This document shows, one piece after another, positions 25,913-35,002 of a stretch of 64,000 nt of DNA. Position numbers and translations under genes: made by a program. Source of the stretch: Paradesertivirga superstes (lineage in GTDB: Bacteria > Bacteroidota > Bacteroidia > Sphingobacteriales > Sphingobacteriaceae); assembly GCF_037622515.1 (NCBI RefSeq), contig NZ_JBBJCN010000003.1, positions 704,749-768,748 on the forward strand, written 5' to 3'. Every line of letters begins with the position of its first letter. Position 1 is the first letter of the stretch. The notes under the pieces are model-generated. The model was not told the origin of the DNA. It worked only from the letters and a program-made list of their open reading frames with translations, and searched no databases.

Positions 25913-27433
25913 TTAATTAGACTCTATCTTCTCTATTCCTTTTTTAATCCGCCCTATGGTTTCCTCTTTCCCAAGTAAAGATGCAATTTCGAATACAGCG
26001 GGTCCAAACTTTCCACCAACCAGCATAATTCTGAACGGGAGCATGACATCACCCACCTTTAACCCCTTTTCCTCTGCTAGAGCCTTAAACGAAACTTCAA
26101 GATTTGTGGGAGAATGATCGTTTATAGCGTTTAAAATTTCATTATAGGCTACAAAAAAAGAAGCCTTATCCGTATTCCATTTAGGTAAAACCGAACCCAG
26201 GTCATACTCCTTCGGAACGGAGAAAAAATAACCTGCTTGAGTGATAAAATCTGTCAACAAAATGCAACGGTCTTTTACCAGATCAATAACTACGGATAAT
26301 TTATTTTCATCTGCAACTGAAATCCCGTCGGATCTAAATACTTCCAGTACTTTTCCTTTCAAGCTTTGGGAATCCAGCTTTTTTATCCATTCGGCATTGT
26401 ACCATTTCGCTTTTTCAAAATCGAATTTAGCTCCTGATTTATTTACCCGATCGATAGAAAACTTTTTTATCAATTCGTCCATTGAAAAAAGCTCCTGGTC
26501 AGTCCCGTCATTCCACCCAAGCATCGCCAAAAGATTGATGAATGCTTCCGGTAAAAATCCAATCTCTCTAAACCCTTCCGTTAATTCATTAGATTTAGCA
26601 TCTGTCCAGTTCATTGCGTAAACCGGGAAGCCTAAACGCGCGCCATCCCGTTTACTTAACTTTCCATGGCCGTCTGGCTTTAAGATCAACGGTAAATGAG
26701 CCCATTGAGGCATTGAATCTTCCCAGCCCAAGTACTTCCAAAGAAGTAAATGTACCGGAGCCGAGGGTAACCACTCTTCGCCCCTGAACGCGTGTGTAAT
26801 CTTCATTAGGTAATCATCAACCACCACAGCGAGATGATACGTCGGCATTCCATCAGCTTTGAGCAAAACCTTATCATCAACTAAAGAAGTTTCAAAACTC
26901 ACCTCTTCGCGAATCATATCATCAAAAGAAATTGTTTCATTCTGCGGTACTTTTATCCGGATAACGTGAGGTGTTTCTTTCTCCAAAAGCTCCCGGACTT
27001 CCGTTTGATTTAGTGAGATTGAATTTCGCATTTCATTGCGATGGGCATGCCCATACTGAAAATTGGGTAATTCAGCACGTTTTTTTTCAAGTTCTTCCGG
27101 TGTATCAAAAGCGTAATAGGCATAGCCATCAGCTACCAGTTTTTCTGCGTATTCCCGATAAAGTGCTTTTCTTTCGCTCTGGCGGTAGGGCCCGTATTCG
27201 CCTCCAAAACCAGGACCTTCATCAGGTACAATACCACACCACTTTAAACACTCAATTATATATTCTTCAGCACCGGAGACATACCGGCTTTGATCTGTAT
27301 CCTCAATTCTTAAAATAAAATCACCGCCCTGGTTCCTTGCGAACAGGTAATTGAATAATACTGTTCTAACACCTCCTAAATGTAAGCCGCCAGTTGGACT
27401 GGGAGCAAAACGAACACGCACCTTACTTGACAT
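25913..27433 (-). CDS. gltX: Glutamyl-tRNA synthetase
   Basis: Class I aminoacyl-tRNA synthetase that charges tRNA-Glu. The HIGH-type motif appears as PSPTGGLHLGGVRTVLFN near the N-terminus, and the KMSKS-type loop as GKLSKRDGARLGF. IEDTDQSRYVSGAEEYI follows the HIGH motif as in other GluRS. The 506 residues match the family. Whether it is discriminating or also charges tRNA-Gln cannot be said. It is divergent from cysH. A TATCTTTG box lies 17 bp before its ATG and a UUCG-loop terminator follows it. Confidence 0.97.
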   Translation of the reverse strand: MSSKVRVRFAPSPTGGLHLGGVRTVLFNYLFARNQGGDFILRIEDTDQSRYVSGAEEYIIECLKWCGIVPDEGPGFGGEYGPYRQSERKALYREYAEKLVADGYAYYAFDTPEELEKKRAELPNFQYGHAHRNEMRNSISLNQTEVRELLEKETPHVIRIKVPQNETISFDDMIREEVSFETSLVDDKVLLKADGMPTYHLAVVVDDYLMKITHAFRGEEWLPSAPVHLLLWKYLGWEDSMPQWAHLPLILKPDGHGKLSKRDGARLGFPVYAMNWTDAKSNELTEGFREIGFLPEAFINLLAMLGWNDGTDQELFSMDELIKKFSIDRVNKSGAKFDFEKAKWYNAEWIKKLDSQSLKGKVLEVFRSDGISVADENKLSVVIDLVKDRCILLTDFITQAGYFFSVPKEYDLGSVLPKWNTDKASFFVAYNEILNAINDHSPTNLEVSFKALAEEKGLKVGDVMLPFRIMLVGGKFGPAVFEIASLLGKEETIGRIKKGIEKIESN

Positions 27434-27450
27434 AACTATTTATTTGGGGG

Positions 27451-27458
27451 CAAAGATA
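27451..27458 (-). promoter_or_regulatory. Bacteroidota -7 box before gltX
   Basis: The minus strand reads TATCTTTG, an exact TAnnTTTG match, 17 bp upstream of the gltX ATG. Transcription would start about 12 nt before the ATG. No strong -33 TTTG is seen at the expected distance. Confidence 0.55.
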
Positions 27459-27565
27459 GATTTCCTGATAGATTTAGATCCTTAAAAATTGAACATCAAT
27501 GTAAAAAAATTACCGGAAGCTGATCCAAATTTCAATTTAATGATAAAAAAAATTCCAAATCTGCT

Positions 27566-27573
27566 TATCTTTG
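27566..27573 (+). promoter_or_regulatory. Bacteroidota -7 box before the cysHDN genes
   Basis: TATCTTTG matches TAnnTTTG exactly and lies 47 bp before the cysH ATG. The 187-bp region between gltX and cysH therefore contains back-to-back promoters. The upstream half is AT-rich with no clear TTTG at -33. No SAM riboswitch or obvious operator is seen. Confidence 0.5.
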
Positions 27574-27620
27574 CCTACTTTTTCTATAGACTATACAATT
27601 TGATTATAGGGAATTAAAAG

Positions 27621-28337
27621 ATGATGGAAACCCTGAAAGATAAAATTTCTGACTTATCAGGCAGAATACAAAATTTGCCTCCACAAGAAGCCCTTGCACT
27701 ACTTGCCCGGGAATTCTCCGGCAAAATTATTTTTTCAACCAGCTTTAGTTGGGAAGATCAGGCGATTTCACATATCATTTTTTCTAATAACATTCCTGTA
27801 AAGGCATTCACTCTTGATACGGGTCGCTTGTTTACCGAAACTTACTATGTGTGGAGCAGAACGGTAGAGATGTACAATGCTAAAATTGAAGCTTATTATC
27901 CGAATCAGCAGCTCTTACAGGAATTCGTAACCGAAAAAGGACCAAATTCTTTTTACGAATCTGTTGAAAACCGTAAAGGCTGTTGCTATATACGTAAAGT
28001 AGAACCTTTACAACGAGCACTAGCCGGCAATGGGCTGTGGGTAACCGGCCTAAGAGCAGAACATTCGCCTGAAAGACATGATCTGCCGATGCTGGAATAT
28101 GATGAGACAAACAATATTATAAAATTTCATCCCTTACTGCATTGGACAACCGATGAAGTACGGGCGTTTATAAATACAAATGGAATACCTTATAATACTT
28201 TACATGACAAAGGGTTTGTAAGTATAGGTTGCCAGCCCTGCACACGGGCAATTATGCCTGGCGATGATTTCAGGGCCGGTCGTTGGTGGTGGGAAGATAA
28301 AGCAAGTAAAGAATGTGGCTTACATGCACATTCATAA
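27621..28337 (+). CDS. cysH: Adenylyl-sulfate (APS) reductase, CysH family
   Basis: Reduces activated sulfate to sulfite in assimilation. The PP-loop motif STSFSWEDQ lies near residues 39-47. Unlike PAPS reductases of the E. coli type it carries the [4Fe-4S] ligands C121-C122 (GCCYIRK) and C204-x2-C207 (GCQPC), plus the catalytic ECGLH with C232 near the C-terminus. That set is known from APS reductases, so APS is the likely substrate. This fits the lack of an APS kinase gene here. First gene of the cysH-cysD-cysN run, 15 bp before cysD. Confidence 0.93.
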   Translation: MMETLKDKISDLSGRIQNLPPQEALALLAREFSGKIIFSTSFSWEDQAISHIIFSNNIPVKAFTLDTGRLFTETYYVWSRTVEMYNAKIEAYYPNQQLLQEFVTEKGPNSFYESVENRKGCCYIRKVEPLQRALAGNGLWVTGLRAEHSPERHDLPMLEYDETNNIIKFHPLLHWTTDEVRAFINTNGIPYNTLHDKGFVSIGCQPCTRAIMPGDDFRAGRWWWEDKASKECGLHAHS

Positions 28338-28352
28338 ATAGAAATTAATTTT

Positions 28353-29261
28353 ATGTCGCAATATAAATTAGATTACCTGGATCTTCTGGAAGCAGAATCA
28401 ATTCACATTATGCGTGAAGTAGCCGGACAGTTTGATCGTCCTGCTCTTTTGTTCTCTGGAGGAAAAGACTCGATAACCCTTGTTCAGTTAGCCTTAAAAG
28501 CTTTTAAACCGGGTAAAATACCTTTCCCTCTGGTTCATATTGATACAGGACATAACTTTCCTGAAGCAATTAAGTATCGGGATGAGGTGGTTGAAAGAAC
28601 CGGAGCTAAACTTATTGTAAGAAATGTTGCGGATACCATTAAGAAAAAAGGGTTAAAGGAGCAGACCGGTAAATTTGCCTCTAGAAATGCTTTACAATCA
28701 TACACCCTATTAGATACCATAGAAGAATTTGGTTTTGACGCTTGCATTGGCGGAGCCAGACGTGATGAAGAAAAAGCAAGAGCAAAAGAACGGATATTTT
28801 CGGTAAGGGATGAATTCGGTGCATGGGACCCTAAAAGACAGCGCCCGGAATTGTGGAACCTGTACAATGGAAAGATAGCTAAAGGGGAAAACGTTCGTGT
28901 GTTTCCGATAAGTAACTGGGTTGAACTTGACGTTTGGAATTATATAAAACGTGAAGGCATTGAATTACCTTCAATATATTTCACTCACCAGAGAGAAGTG
29001 TTGGTTCATGGCGAATATCTGGTAGCAGTTTCACCTTTTATACGAATTGATGAAGGAGATGTTATTGAAACCAGAAATGTACGCTATCGTACAGTCGGAG
29101 ACATGACATGTACCGCAGCTGTAGAATCAACTGCGTCCAGCATTGATGATATTATCGCAGAAATTCATAAAACCAATATCAGCGAACGCGGCGAAACCCG
29201 TATCGATGACCAGGTGTCTGAAGCTGCCATGGAAGACAGAAAAAAGAGCGGATACTTTTAA
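28353..29261 (+). CDS. cysD: Sulfate adenylyltransferase subunit 2
   Basis: Small catalytic subunit of ATP sulfurylase, which makes APS from ATP and sulfate with CysN. The PP-loop SGGKDSITLVQLALKAF is near residue 30. Family motifs VHIDTGHNFPE, GGARRDEEKARAKERIFS and IYFTHQREV follow. The 302 residues match the family. It follows cysH by 15 bp. The 173-bp gap to cysN contains degenerate repeats, so cysN may be expressed at a different level. Confidence 0.97.
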   Translation: MSQYKLDYLDLLEAESIHIMREVAGQFDRPALLFSGGKDSITLVQLALKAFKPGKIPFPLVHIDTGHNFPEAIKYRDEVVERTGAKLIVRNVADTIKKKGLKEQTGKFASRNALQSYTLLDTIEEFGFDACIGGARRDEEKARAKERIFSVRDEFGAWDPKRQRPELWNLYNGKIAKGENVRVFPISNWVELDVWNYIKREGIELPSIYFTHQREVLVHGEYLVAVSPFIRIDEGDVIETRNVRYRTVGDMTCTAAVESTASSIDDIIAEIHKTNISERGETRIDDQVSEAAMEDRKKSGYF

Positions 29262-29430
29262 AGAGAGAGGTGGGTGGTTAGATTTGACATATGAGACAAA
29301 ACATGGCTCATATTATGAATGCTAACCTGCATATTGTTCTTGAAAATTAAATATAAAATATTAAAAGAGAGAGGTTAAGATAAACGCCCGCGTTCTCATA
29401 TCTAAAATCTCATATCTCATATCTTAAAGA
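29260..29430. repeat. Degenerate repeats between cysD and cysN
   Basis: The gap holds a 12-bp direct repeat AAAGAGAGAGGT (29260-29271 and 29364-29375). At 29394-29430 there are three close copies of TCTCATATCT. A related segment in opposite orientation lies at 29280-29297 (AGATTTGACATATGAGAC). No open frame of note is seen. The composition resembles TGAGA-type intergenic repeats I have seen in Sphingobacteriaceae, but that link is from memory. Confidence 0.5.
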
Positions 29431-29434
29431 AAAA

Positions 29435-30676
29435 ATGGATTTACTTCGATTTATAACTGCTGGTAGTGTTGATGATGGAAAAAGCACTTTAATTGGCCGC
29501 CTTTTATATGATACTGATTCTATAAAAGTTGATCAGCTTGAAACCATATTAAAACAAAGTAAAAATAAATCTGAAGGTGAAATAGATCTTGCTCTTTTTA
29601 CCGACGGCTTACGTGCAGAACGCGAACAGGGAATTACAATCGATGTAGCCTATAAATATTTCAATACTGCAAAACGCAAGTTTATCATTGCCGATGCTCC
29701 TGGCCATATTCAATATACCAGAAATATGGTTACCGGCGCATCAAACTCTGATTTGATAATCATTTTAGTAGATGCCCGTCAGGGTGTAATAGAACAAACA
29801 CGTCGCCACAGTATTCTTGCTTCCTTATTAGCAATTCCTCATGTCGTTGTTACTATAAACAAAATGGATATGGTTCATTATTCAGAAGCGGTTTATAACG
29901 ATATCGTTCTGGATTATAAGAGAATGGCCGAGCAGCTCAATATTAAGAATGTAACCTTTATCCCAATTAGTGCCTTAAACGGTGATAATATTGTAAAACC
30001 GTCCGTTAACACTTCATGGTATACCGGCGAAACTTTATTAAACCTTCTGGAAACTATTAATATTTCTAATGATATCAACCATACTGACCCCCGCTTTGCG
30101 GTTCAGTATGTTATCAGACCTCAATCTGAAGATCTGCATGATTATCGTGGATACGCTGGAAAAGTGGTAAGCGGAGTTTACAAAAAGGGCGACATCGTTA
30201 CTATTCTCCCGGAAGGAATTGATTCTGAAATTGAAGCCGTTGAAATAAATGGAGAAGAAGTTGATGAAATCTTTGCGCCACAAAGCGCGGTTATCCGTTT
30301 AAAAGATGATATCGATGTTAACAGGGGAAATGTTATTGTGAACAAATTAAGCATGCCTAAAGTATCACAAGAGCTTGAAGCAGTAATTTGCTGGATGGAC
30401 ACGAAACCATTAACTCCGGGTAATAAGTATATTTTACAGGTGCATGGCAAAACCGTGCGCTGTGTTGTAAAAGATATTAATTACAAGCTTGATGTGAATA
30501 CTCTTGTAAAGGAGGAAAATATTACTCATGCAGGATTAAATGATATTGTTAATATTACTATAAAAACCGCATCACCTATCGTATTTGACACGTATGAAAG
30601 CCTGAGGGCTAACGGAGGAGCCATTCTTATTGATGAAACAGCCTTTACGACAGTGGCGGGCTGCATGCTTCAATAA
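29435..30676 (+). CDS. cysN: Sulfate adenylyltransferase subunit 1 (GTPase)
   Basis: GTP-driven subunit of ATP sulfurylase, related to EF-Tu. The G1 loop AGSVDDGKSTLIGRLLYD is at residues 8-25, G3 is IADAPGH, and G4 is INKMD. Two beta-barrel domains follow. The 413 residues correspond to CysN alone; there is no fused APS kinase (CysC) domain, in agreement with an APS-type CysH. About 80 bp separate its stop from the DUF4175 gene. Confidence 0.97.
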   Translation: MDLLRFITAGSVDDGKSTLIGRLLYDTDSIKVDQLETILKQSKNKSEGEIDLALFTDGLRAEREQGITIDVAYKYFNTAKRKFIIADAPGHIQYTRNMVTGASNSDLIIILVDARQGVIEQTRRHSILASLLAIPHVVVTINKMDMVHYSEAVYNDIVLDYKRMAEQLNIKNVTFIPISALNGDNIVKPSVNTSWYTGETLLNLLETINISNDINHTDPRFAVQYVIRPQSEDLHDYRGYAGKVVSGVYKKGDIVTILPEGIDSEIEAVEINGEEVDEIFAPQSAVIRLKDDIDVNRGNVIVNKLSMPKVSQELEAVICWMDTKPLTPGNKYILQVHGKTVRCVVKDINYKLDVNTLVKEENITHAGLNDIVNITIKTASPIVFDTYESLRANGGAILIDETAFTTVAGCMLQ

Positions 30677-30755
30677 TAATACAATTACAATTTCGCTTAA
30701 AATATTTTTTGTCATGGAATTTCGTTAAATTCATATTATATAAGCGGATGTTATT

Positions 30756-33700
30756 ATGCTCTCTACCAATAACTATTCTTATCTCATTCAAAAGATAGAT
30801 GAGTTCATAAGGAAATACTATTTAAATAAGGTAGTCAGGGGCCTTATATATCTTGCCGCATCGTTTTTTGCCAGTTATATAGTGGTCACTGTTGCCGAGT
30901 ATTATGGTAATTTTTCTCCTCTTATACGTACGTTTCTTTTTTATAGCTTTCTGCTCCTAAATGGGACCATACTCATTAACTGGATCATTCTCCCGCTTCT
31001 TTCCTTTTATAATCTGGGAAAGCACATTTCACACGAAAAAGCTTCTGAAATCATAGGCCAGCATTTTAGCCACATTAAGGACAAGTTACTGAACACCCTG
31101 CAACTTAAAAAACTGGCAGATGAAAACCATCATCAAAAATCTCTTATTGAAGCAAGTATTAATCAGAAGATCGATGATCTAAAGCCAATTCCCTTTACTT
31201 CTGCCATTCGCATTAATGATAACAGGAAGTATTTAAAATTTGCCTTGCCACCTCTGGCAATCATTTTATTTATCGGCGCCACAGCACCCTCAATTTTTTC
31301 GGAAAGCACTGAACGGTTATTAAAACACGATAAGAAATTCATTAAAAAAGCTCCTTTTGAATTCGTAATCCTTAATAAAAATCTTTCCTCAGTACAAGGT
31401 GACGACTTTGAATTGAAGATTAAAATGAACGGGAACGAAATCCCCCAGGATATCTATTTGGAAGATGGCGCCAACACATTTAAACTTGAAAAAGAAAATA
31501 TAATCCGATTCAATTATACATTCAGGAACATTCAAAACACAAAGAAAATACGCCTTGTAGCTGGAGAATTTTCGTCTGACACCTATACCATTGCCGTGAA
31601 ACGCAGACCAACCTTACTGAACTTTGATGTAATGCTGGATTACCCAGCTTATATTGGCAAGAAGAATGAAACGGTTAGCAATTCGGGAGATTTGATCGTC
31701 CCTGTAGGCACGCAGGTGAACTGGAGATTTAAGACTGGTAACACCAGTACCATTCAAATGACGCTTGGGACCAGAAACTTTACTATTAATCCATCAAAAG
31801 AAAACGAATTCAATTTTTCTTACCGTGCTCTCCAAAATACCGGGTTTACAGCCCGGCCGTTAAACGGAGAAGTAAGCACAAGTGATTTAGCTTCCTATAC
31901 TATCAAAGTTATTCCGGATTTAAGCCCGGCAATACAATTAAATGAGCGTCCTGATTCTGTAAATACCAAAATGTTATATTTTGTGGGACAGGTGAGCGAT
32001 GATTATGGCTTTTCATCCTTAAAATTCAATTATAAAATTTTGGATGGAGAAAAGGTTTCCAGGTCATATTCGAAGGTTATCCCATTCGACAGAAATACAT
32101 TACAAAGCAATTTCTTTCATGTATGGGATATTAAAGAGATAAACGCTGCTCCCGGACAGCAAATTGAATACTATTTTGAAATTGCAGATAATGATGGCAT
32201 CAATGGGCCAAAAGTTACCCGGTCTGTTGTTAAAACCGTTAAACTCCCCACTCAGGCAGAATCAGAAAGAAATATTGAGCAATCATCAAAAGCTGTGCAG
32301 CAAAAAATGGAGCAAGCCATTCGTCAGGCTGGCCAGATTGAGCGTGATGCCAAGCGTTTAACCCAGGATCTGATTAATAAAAAGAACCTGTCGTTTGAAG
32401 AACGGAAGCAGGTTGAAAAGTTACTGGAGAAACAAAAAGCGCTTGATAATTTAATCAATGAAGTAAAAAAAGAGAATAAACAGAAGCAACTCGAACAGCA
32501 GGATCTTCAAAACCCGTCTCAGGAGATTATTGAAAAACAAAAGCAAATTGAAGATTTATTCAATAATGTACTGGATGAAAAAACGAGAGAGCTTTTAAAA
32601 AATATTGAGCGCCTTCTTGAACAAAACAATAAAAACCAGACACAGCAGGAGCTGTCTAAAATGCAGGTTGACAATAAAACCCTTCAAAAAGAATTAGACC
32701 GCATTTTAGAATTATACAAACAATTAGAATTTGATCAAAAGCTTGAAAATGCTATAGATAAGCTTAAAGAACAGGCACAAAAGCAAGAAAAGCTTAGTGA
32801 GCAAAGTGAAAAAAAGAATGCTGATCCTGAAGCTTTAAAATCGCAGCAGTCTCAACTTCAGAAAGATTTTGATAACCTTCAAAAGGATTTAAAAGACATC
32901 GAACAAAAAAACGAAGAACTTGAGGAAAAAAACACTTTCGAGAATACTGAAAAGGAACAGCAGCAAATAGAAGAACAACAGCAGGAAAGCAGCGATAATC
33001 TCGAGAAAAACAATACAAAAAAGGCTGCCGAAAATCAAAAAAATGCTTCCGAACAAATGCAGCAGCTGGCTAAGAAAATGGAACAAATGCAACAGGAGAA
33101 TGAAATGCAGGAAATGCAAATAAATATGCAGAATTTGCGTGAAGTATTATCTAACCTGTTGACCTCTTCATTTGATCAGGAAAAAGTAATGCAGAGTTTA
33201 AAGACAACATCTTTAAACGACCCTAATTATGTAAAACTTACACAAAAACAAAAGGACATAAAGGATAATCTAAAAATGGTTCAGGATAGCCTTTACTCTT
33301 TAAGCAGGCAGGTTCCACAAATCGAATCTGTAATTAACAAAGAAATTCAAACAATCAATACCAATATTGACTTTGCTTTACAACAACTATCCGAAAGGAG
33401 AACTGCCGAAGCAAACCGGAATCAGCAATACGCGATGACTTCAATAAATAATCTTGCTTTAATGCTTAGCGAAGTTGAAGAACAGATGCAACAGGCAATA
33501 AAAAATGCCAAGCAAGGCAAAGGCAAGGGCAAAGGAAAGAATCCGAGTTTATCTGAATTGAGCAAAATGCAGGAAAAGCTCAATCAGAACATGCAAAAAG
33601 CCAGAGAGCAAATGCAAAAGCAAGGTCAGCAACAAGGTCAAAAACCCGGAGAAGGAAAGGATGGGCAGCAGGGCCAGGGTAAAGGTCAAATGAGCGAGCA

Positions 33701-34118
33701 AATGGCCAGGATGGCACGTGAGCAACAATTAATTCGTCAGGCGCTGCAGGAAATTAATCGTGAAATGAATAAAGACGGTAAGGGTGGGATAGGCAATCTC
33801 GATAAAGTGACAAAAGAAATGGAACAAACCGAAACTGATCTCGTAAACAAGAAAATCCAACAGGAAACGTTAACCAGACAACAAGAAATCTTAACGAAAC
33901 TCTTGGATGCCGATAAGGCTGAGCGTGAGCGCGAACTAGACACACAACGAGAAAGCAAGCAGGGAAAGGATCAAGCTCCTAATTATAAAATTGTACTCGA
34001 AGAGTTTAATAAAATTAAACAGCGCGAGCTTGAATTATTAAAAACTGTACCACCTTCACTTAATTCATTTTATAAATTGAAAGTAGGTGACTATTTTAGA
34101 CTTTTAAATACTAAATAA
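30756..34118 (+). CDS. DUF4175 family membrane protein with giant Gln/Lys coiled coil
   Basis: A 1120-residue protein of unknown function. The N-terminus has two membrane helices (about residues 28-75) and a third near 163-183 (FALPPLAIILFIGAT). Residues 190-500 look like beta-sandwich domains on the outer side. From about 510 to 1090 the chain is almost entirely helical and extremely rich in Gln, Lys and Glu (many QQ, EQQQ and QKQ runs, and a GKGKGKG stretch), predicting a very long coiled coil. Length and layout match DUF4175 proteins of Bacteroidota. It is followed 3 bp later by an RsbW-like ATPase and then ybeY. Role unknown; an envelope scaffold is a guess. Confidence 0.85.
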   Translation: MLSTNNYSYLIQKIDEFIRKYYLNKVVRGLIYLAASFFASYIVVTVAEYYGNFSPLIRTFLFYSFLLLNGTILINWIILPLLSFYNLGKHISHEKASEIIGQHFSHIKDKLLNTLQLKKLADENHHQKSLIEASINQKIDDLKPIPFTSAIRINDNRKYLKFALPPLAIILFIGATAPSIFSESTERLLKHDKKFIKKAPFEFVILNKNLSSVQGDDFELKIKMNGNEIPQDIYLEDGANTFKLEKENIIRFNYTFRNIQNTKKIRLVAGEFSSDTYTIAVKRRPTLLNFDVMLDYPAYIGKKNETVSNSGDLIVPVGTQVNWRFKTGNTSTIQMTLGTRNFTINPSKENEFNFSYRALQNTGFTARPLNGEVSTSDLASYTIKVIPDLSPAIQLNERPDSVNTKMLYFVGQVSDDYGFSSLKFNYKILDGEKVSRSYSKVIPFDRNTLQSNFFHVWDIKEINAAPGQQIEYYFEIADNDGINGPKVTRSVVKTVKLPTQAESERNIEQSSKAVQQKMEQAIRQAGQIERDAKRLTQDLINKKNLSFEERKQVEKLLEKQKALDNLINEVKKENKQKQLEQQDLQNPSQEIIEKQKQIEDLFNNVLDEKTRELLKNIERLLEQNNKNQTQQELSKMQVDNKTLQKELDRILELYKQLEFDQKLENAIDKLKEQAQKQEKLSEQSEKKNADPEALKSQQSQLQKDFDNLQKDLKDIEQKNEELEEKNTFENTEKEQQQIEEQQQESSDNLEKNNTKKAAENQKNASEQMQQLAKKMEQMQQENEMQEMQINMQNLREVLSNLLTSSFDQEKVMQSLKTTSLNDPNYVKLTQKQKDIKDNLKMVQDSLYSLSRQVPQIESVINKEIQTINTNIDFALQQLSERRTAEANRNQQYAMTSINNLALMLSEVEEQMQQAIKNAKQGKGKGKGKNPSLSELSKMQEKLNQNMQKAREQMQKQGQQQGQKPGEGKDGQQGQGKGQMSEQMARMAREQQLIRQALQEINREMNKDGKGGIGNLDKVTKEMEQTETDLVNKKIQQETLTRQQEILTKLLDADKAERERELDTQRESKQGKDQAPNYKIVLEEFNKIKQRELELLKTVPPSLNSFYKLKVGDYFRLLNTK

Positions 34119-34121
34119 TCT

Positions 34122-34556
34122 ATGATTACGAACCGCGTAGATATGTCAGATGATACCGTGTTATATACACTACAATTACCTTCAAAGGTTGAAAGTATTA
34201 CCTCTGTAGAGAATTTTGTAGATTCCTTAAAAGACGAATATAACATTGGTGATGACACCTATGCCAATATGTTGACTTGCTTAAGCGAGGCGACAATAAA
34301 TGCAATTGTACACGGCAACAAGCAAGACGAAGATAAAAAAGTTTATATCAATCTTGAAGTACAAGCGGGCAAGCGCTTGCAATTTACCATAGCGGATGAG
34401 GGGGAAGGATTTGATTATAATAGTCTTCCTGATCCAACCGCGCCAGAAAATCTTGAAAACCTAACCGGAAGAGGTGTATTTATAATCAAACATCTTGCAG
34501 ATCAGTGCATATTCAATTTGAAAGGTAACGAGATCGAATTACACTTTAAAGTTTAA
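34122..34556 (+). CDS. RsbW-like ATP-binding protein (HATPase_c_2)
   Basis: A 144-residue GHKL ATPase of the anti-sigma factor/serine kinase type. The N-box is in LSEATINAIVHGN, the G1 box is IADEGEGFDY, and the G2 box is NLTGRGVFIIKHL. Family members phosphorylate anti-anti-sigma proteins or bind sigma factors; no such partner is encoded nearby. It is translated immediately after the DUF4175 gene (3 bp) and ends directly before ybeY, so the three form one operon. Whether it is an active kinase is not known. Confidence 0.88.
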   Translation: MITNRVDMSDDTVLYTLQLPSKVESITSVENFVDSLKDEYNIGDDTYANMLTCLSEATINAIVHGNKQDEDKKVYINLEVQAGKRLQFTIADEGEGFDYNSLPDPTAPENLENLTGRGVFIIKHLADQCIFNLKGNEIELHFKV

Positions 34557-34988
34557 ATGAGCCGTTTACCCATTTATTTTTTCTCTGAAGATATCTCCTT
34601 TACACTAAAAGACAAAACCCTCATTCGTAACTGGATAAAAAATACAATCACGTCTGAAGGTAAAAAATTAAAGGAGCTTAATATCATCTTCTGCAGTGAC
34701 AACTATCTTCTTGAAATAAACAAACAATATTTAAATCACAATACATTCACAGATATTGTAACTTTTGACAATAGCGAAAGTTCGGGCTCTATATCCGGTG
34801 ACGTTTTCATAAGTATTGAACGCATCCGGGAAAATGCCTCAAAATTCAAAGTCCCTGAGAGAGATGAACTTCACAGGGTTCTGATCCATGGAACGCTGCA
34901 TCTTTTAGGATATAAAGACAAAACCAAAGTGCATAAAACCCTTATGACTAAAAAAGAAGATCAGTATCTTGAGTTAAGAGGCTTCTGA
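34557..34988 (+). CDS. ybeY: YbeY endoribonuclease / rRNA maturation factor, third ligand changed
   Basis: Single-strand endoribonuclease that helps mature 16S rRNA and control ribosome quality. The 143-residue protein has the metal-binding segment LIHGTLHLLGYKDKTK. H111 and H115 are kept, but the usual third His (GYDH) is replaced by D121 (GYKD). I recall the same K-D form in other Bacteroidota YbeY proteins, so it is probably lineage-typical, not damaged. It begins on the base after the stop of the RsbW-like gene. Confidence 0.93.
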   Translation: MSRLPIYFFSEDISFTLKDKTLIRNWIKNTITSEGKKLKELNIIFCSDNYLLEINKQYLNHNTFTDIVTFDNSESSGSISGDVFISIERIRENASKFKVPERDELHRVLIHGTLHLLGYKDKTKVHKTLMTKKEDQYLELRGF

Positions 34989-35002
34989 TGCCCCTTAATT
35001 AA

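Noticed and set aside
32794..33119. Leucine/phenylalanine-rich open frames opposite the DUF4175 gene
   Set aside because: They are antisense shadows of the Gln/Lys/Glu-rich coiled coil, whose codons read as Leu, Phe and Ser on the other strand.
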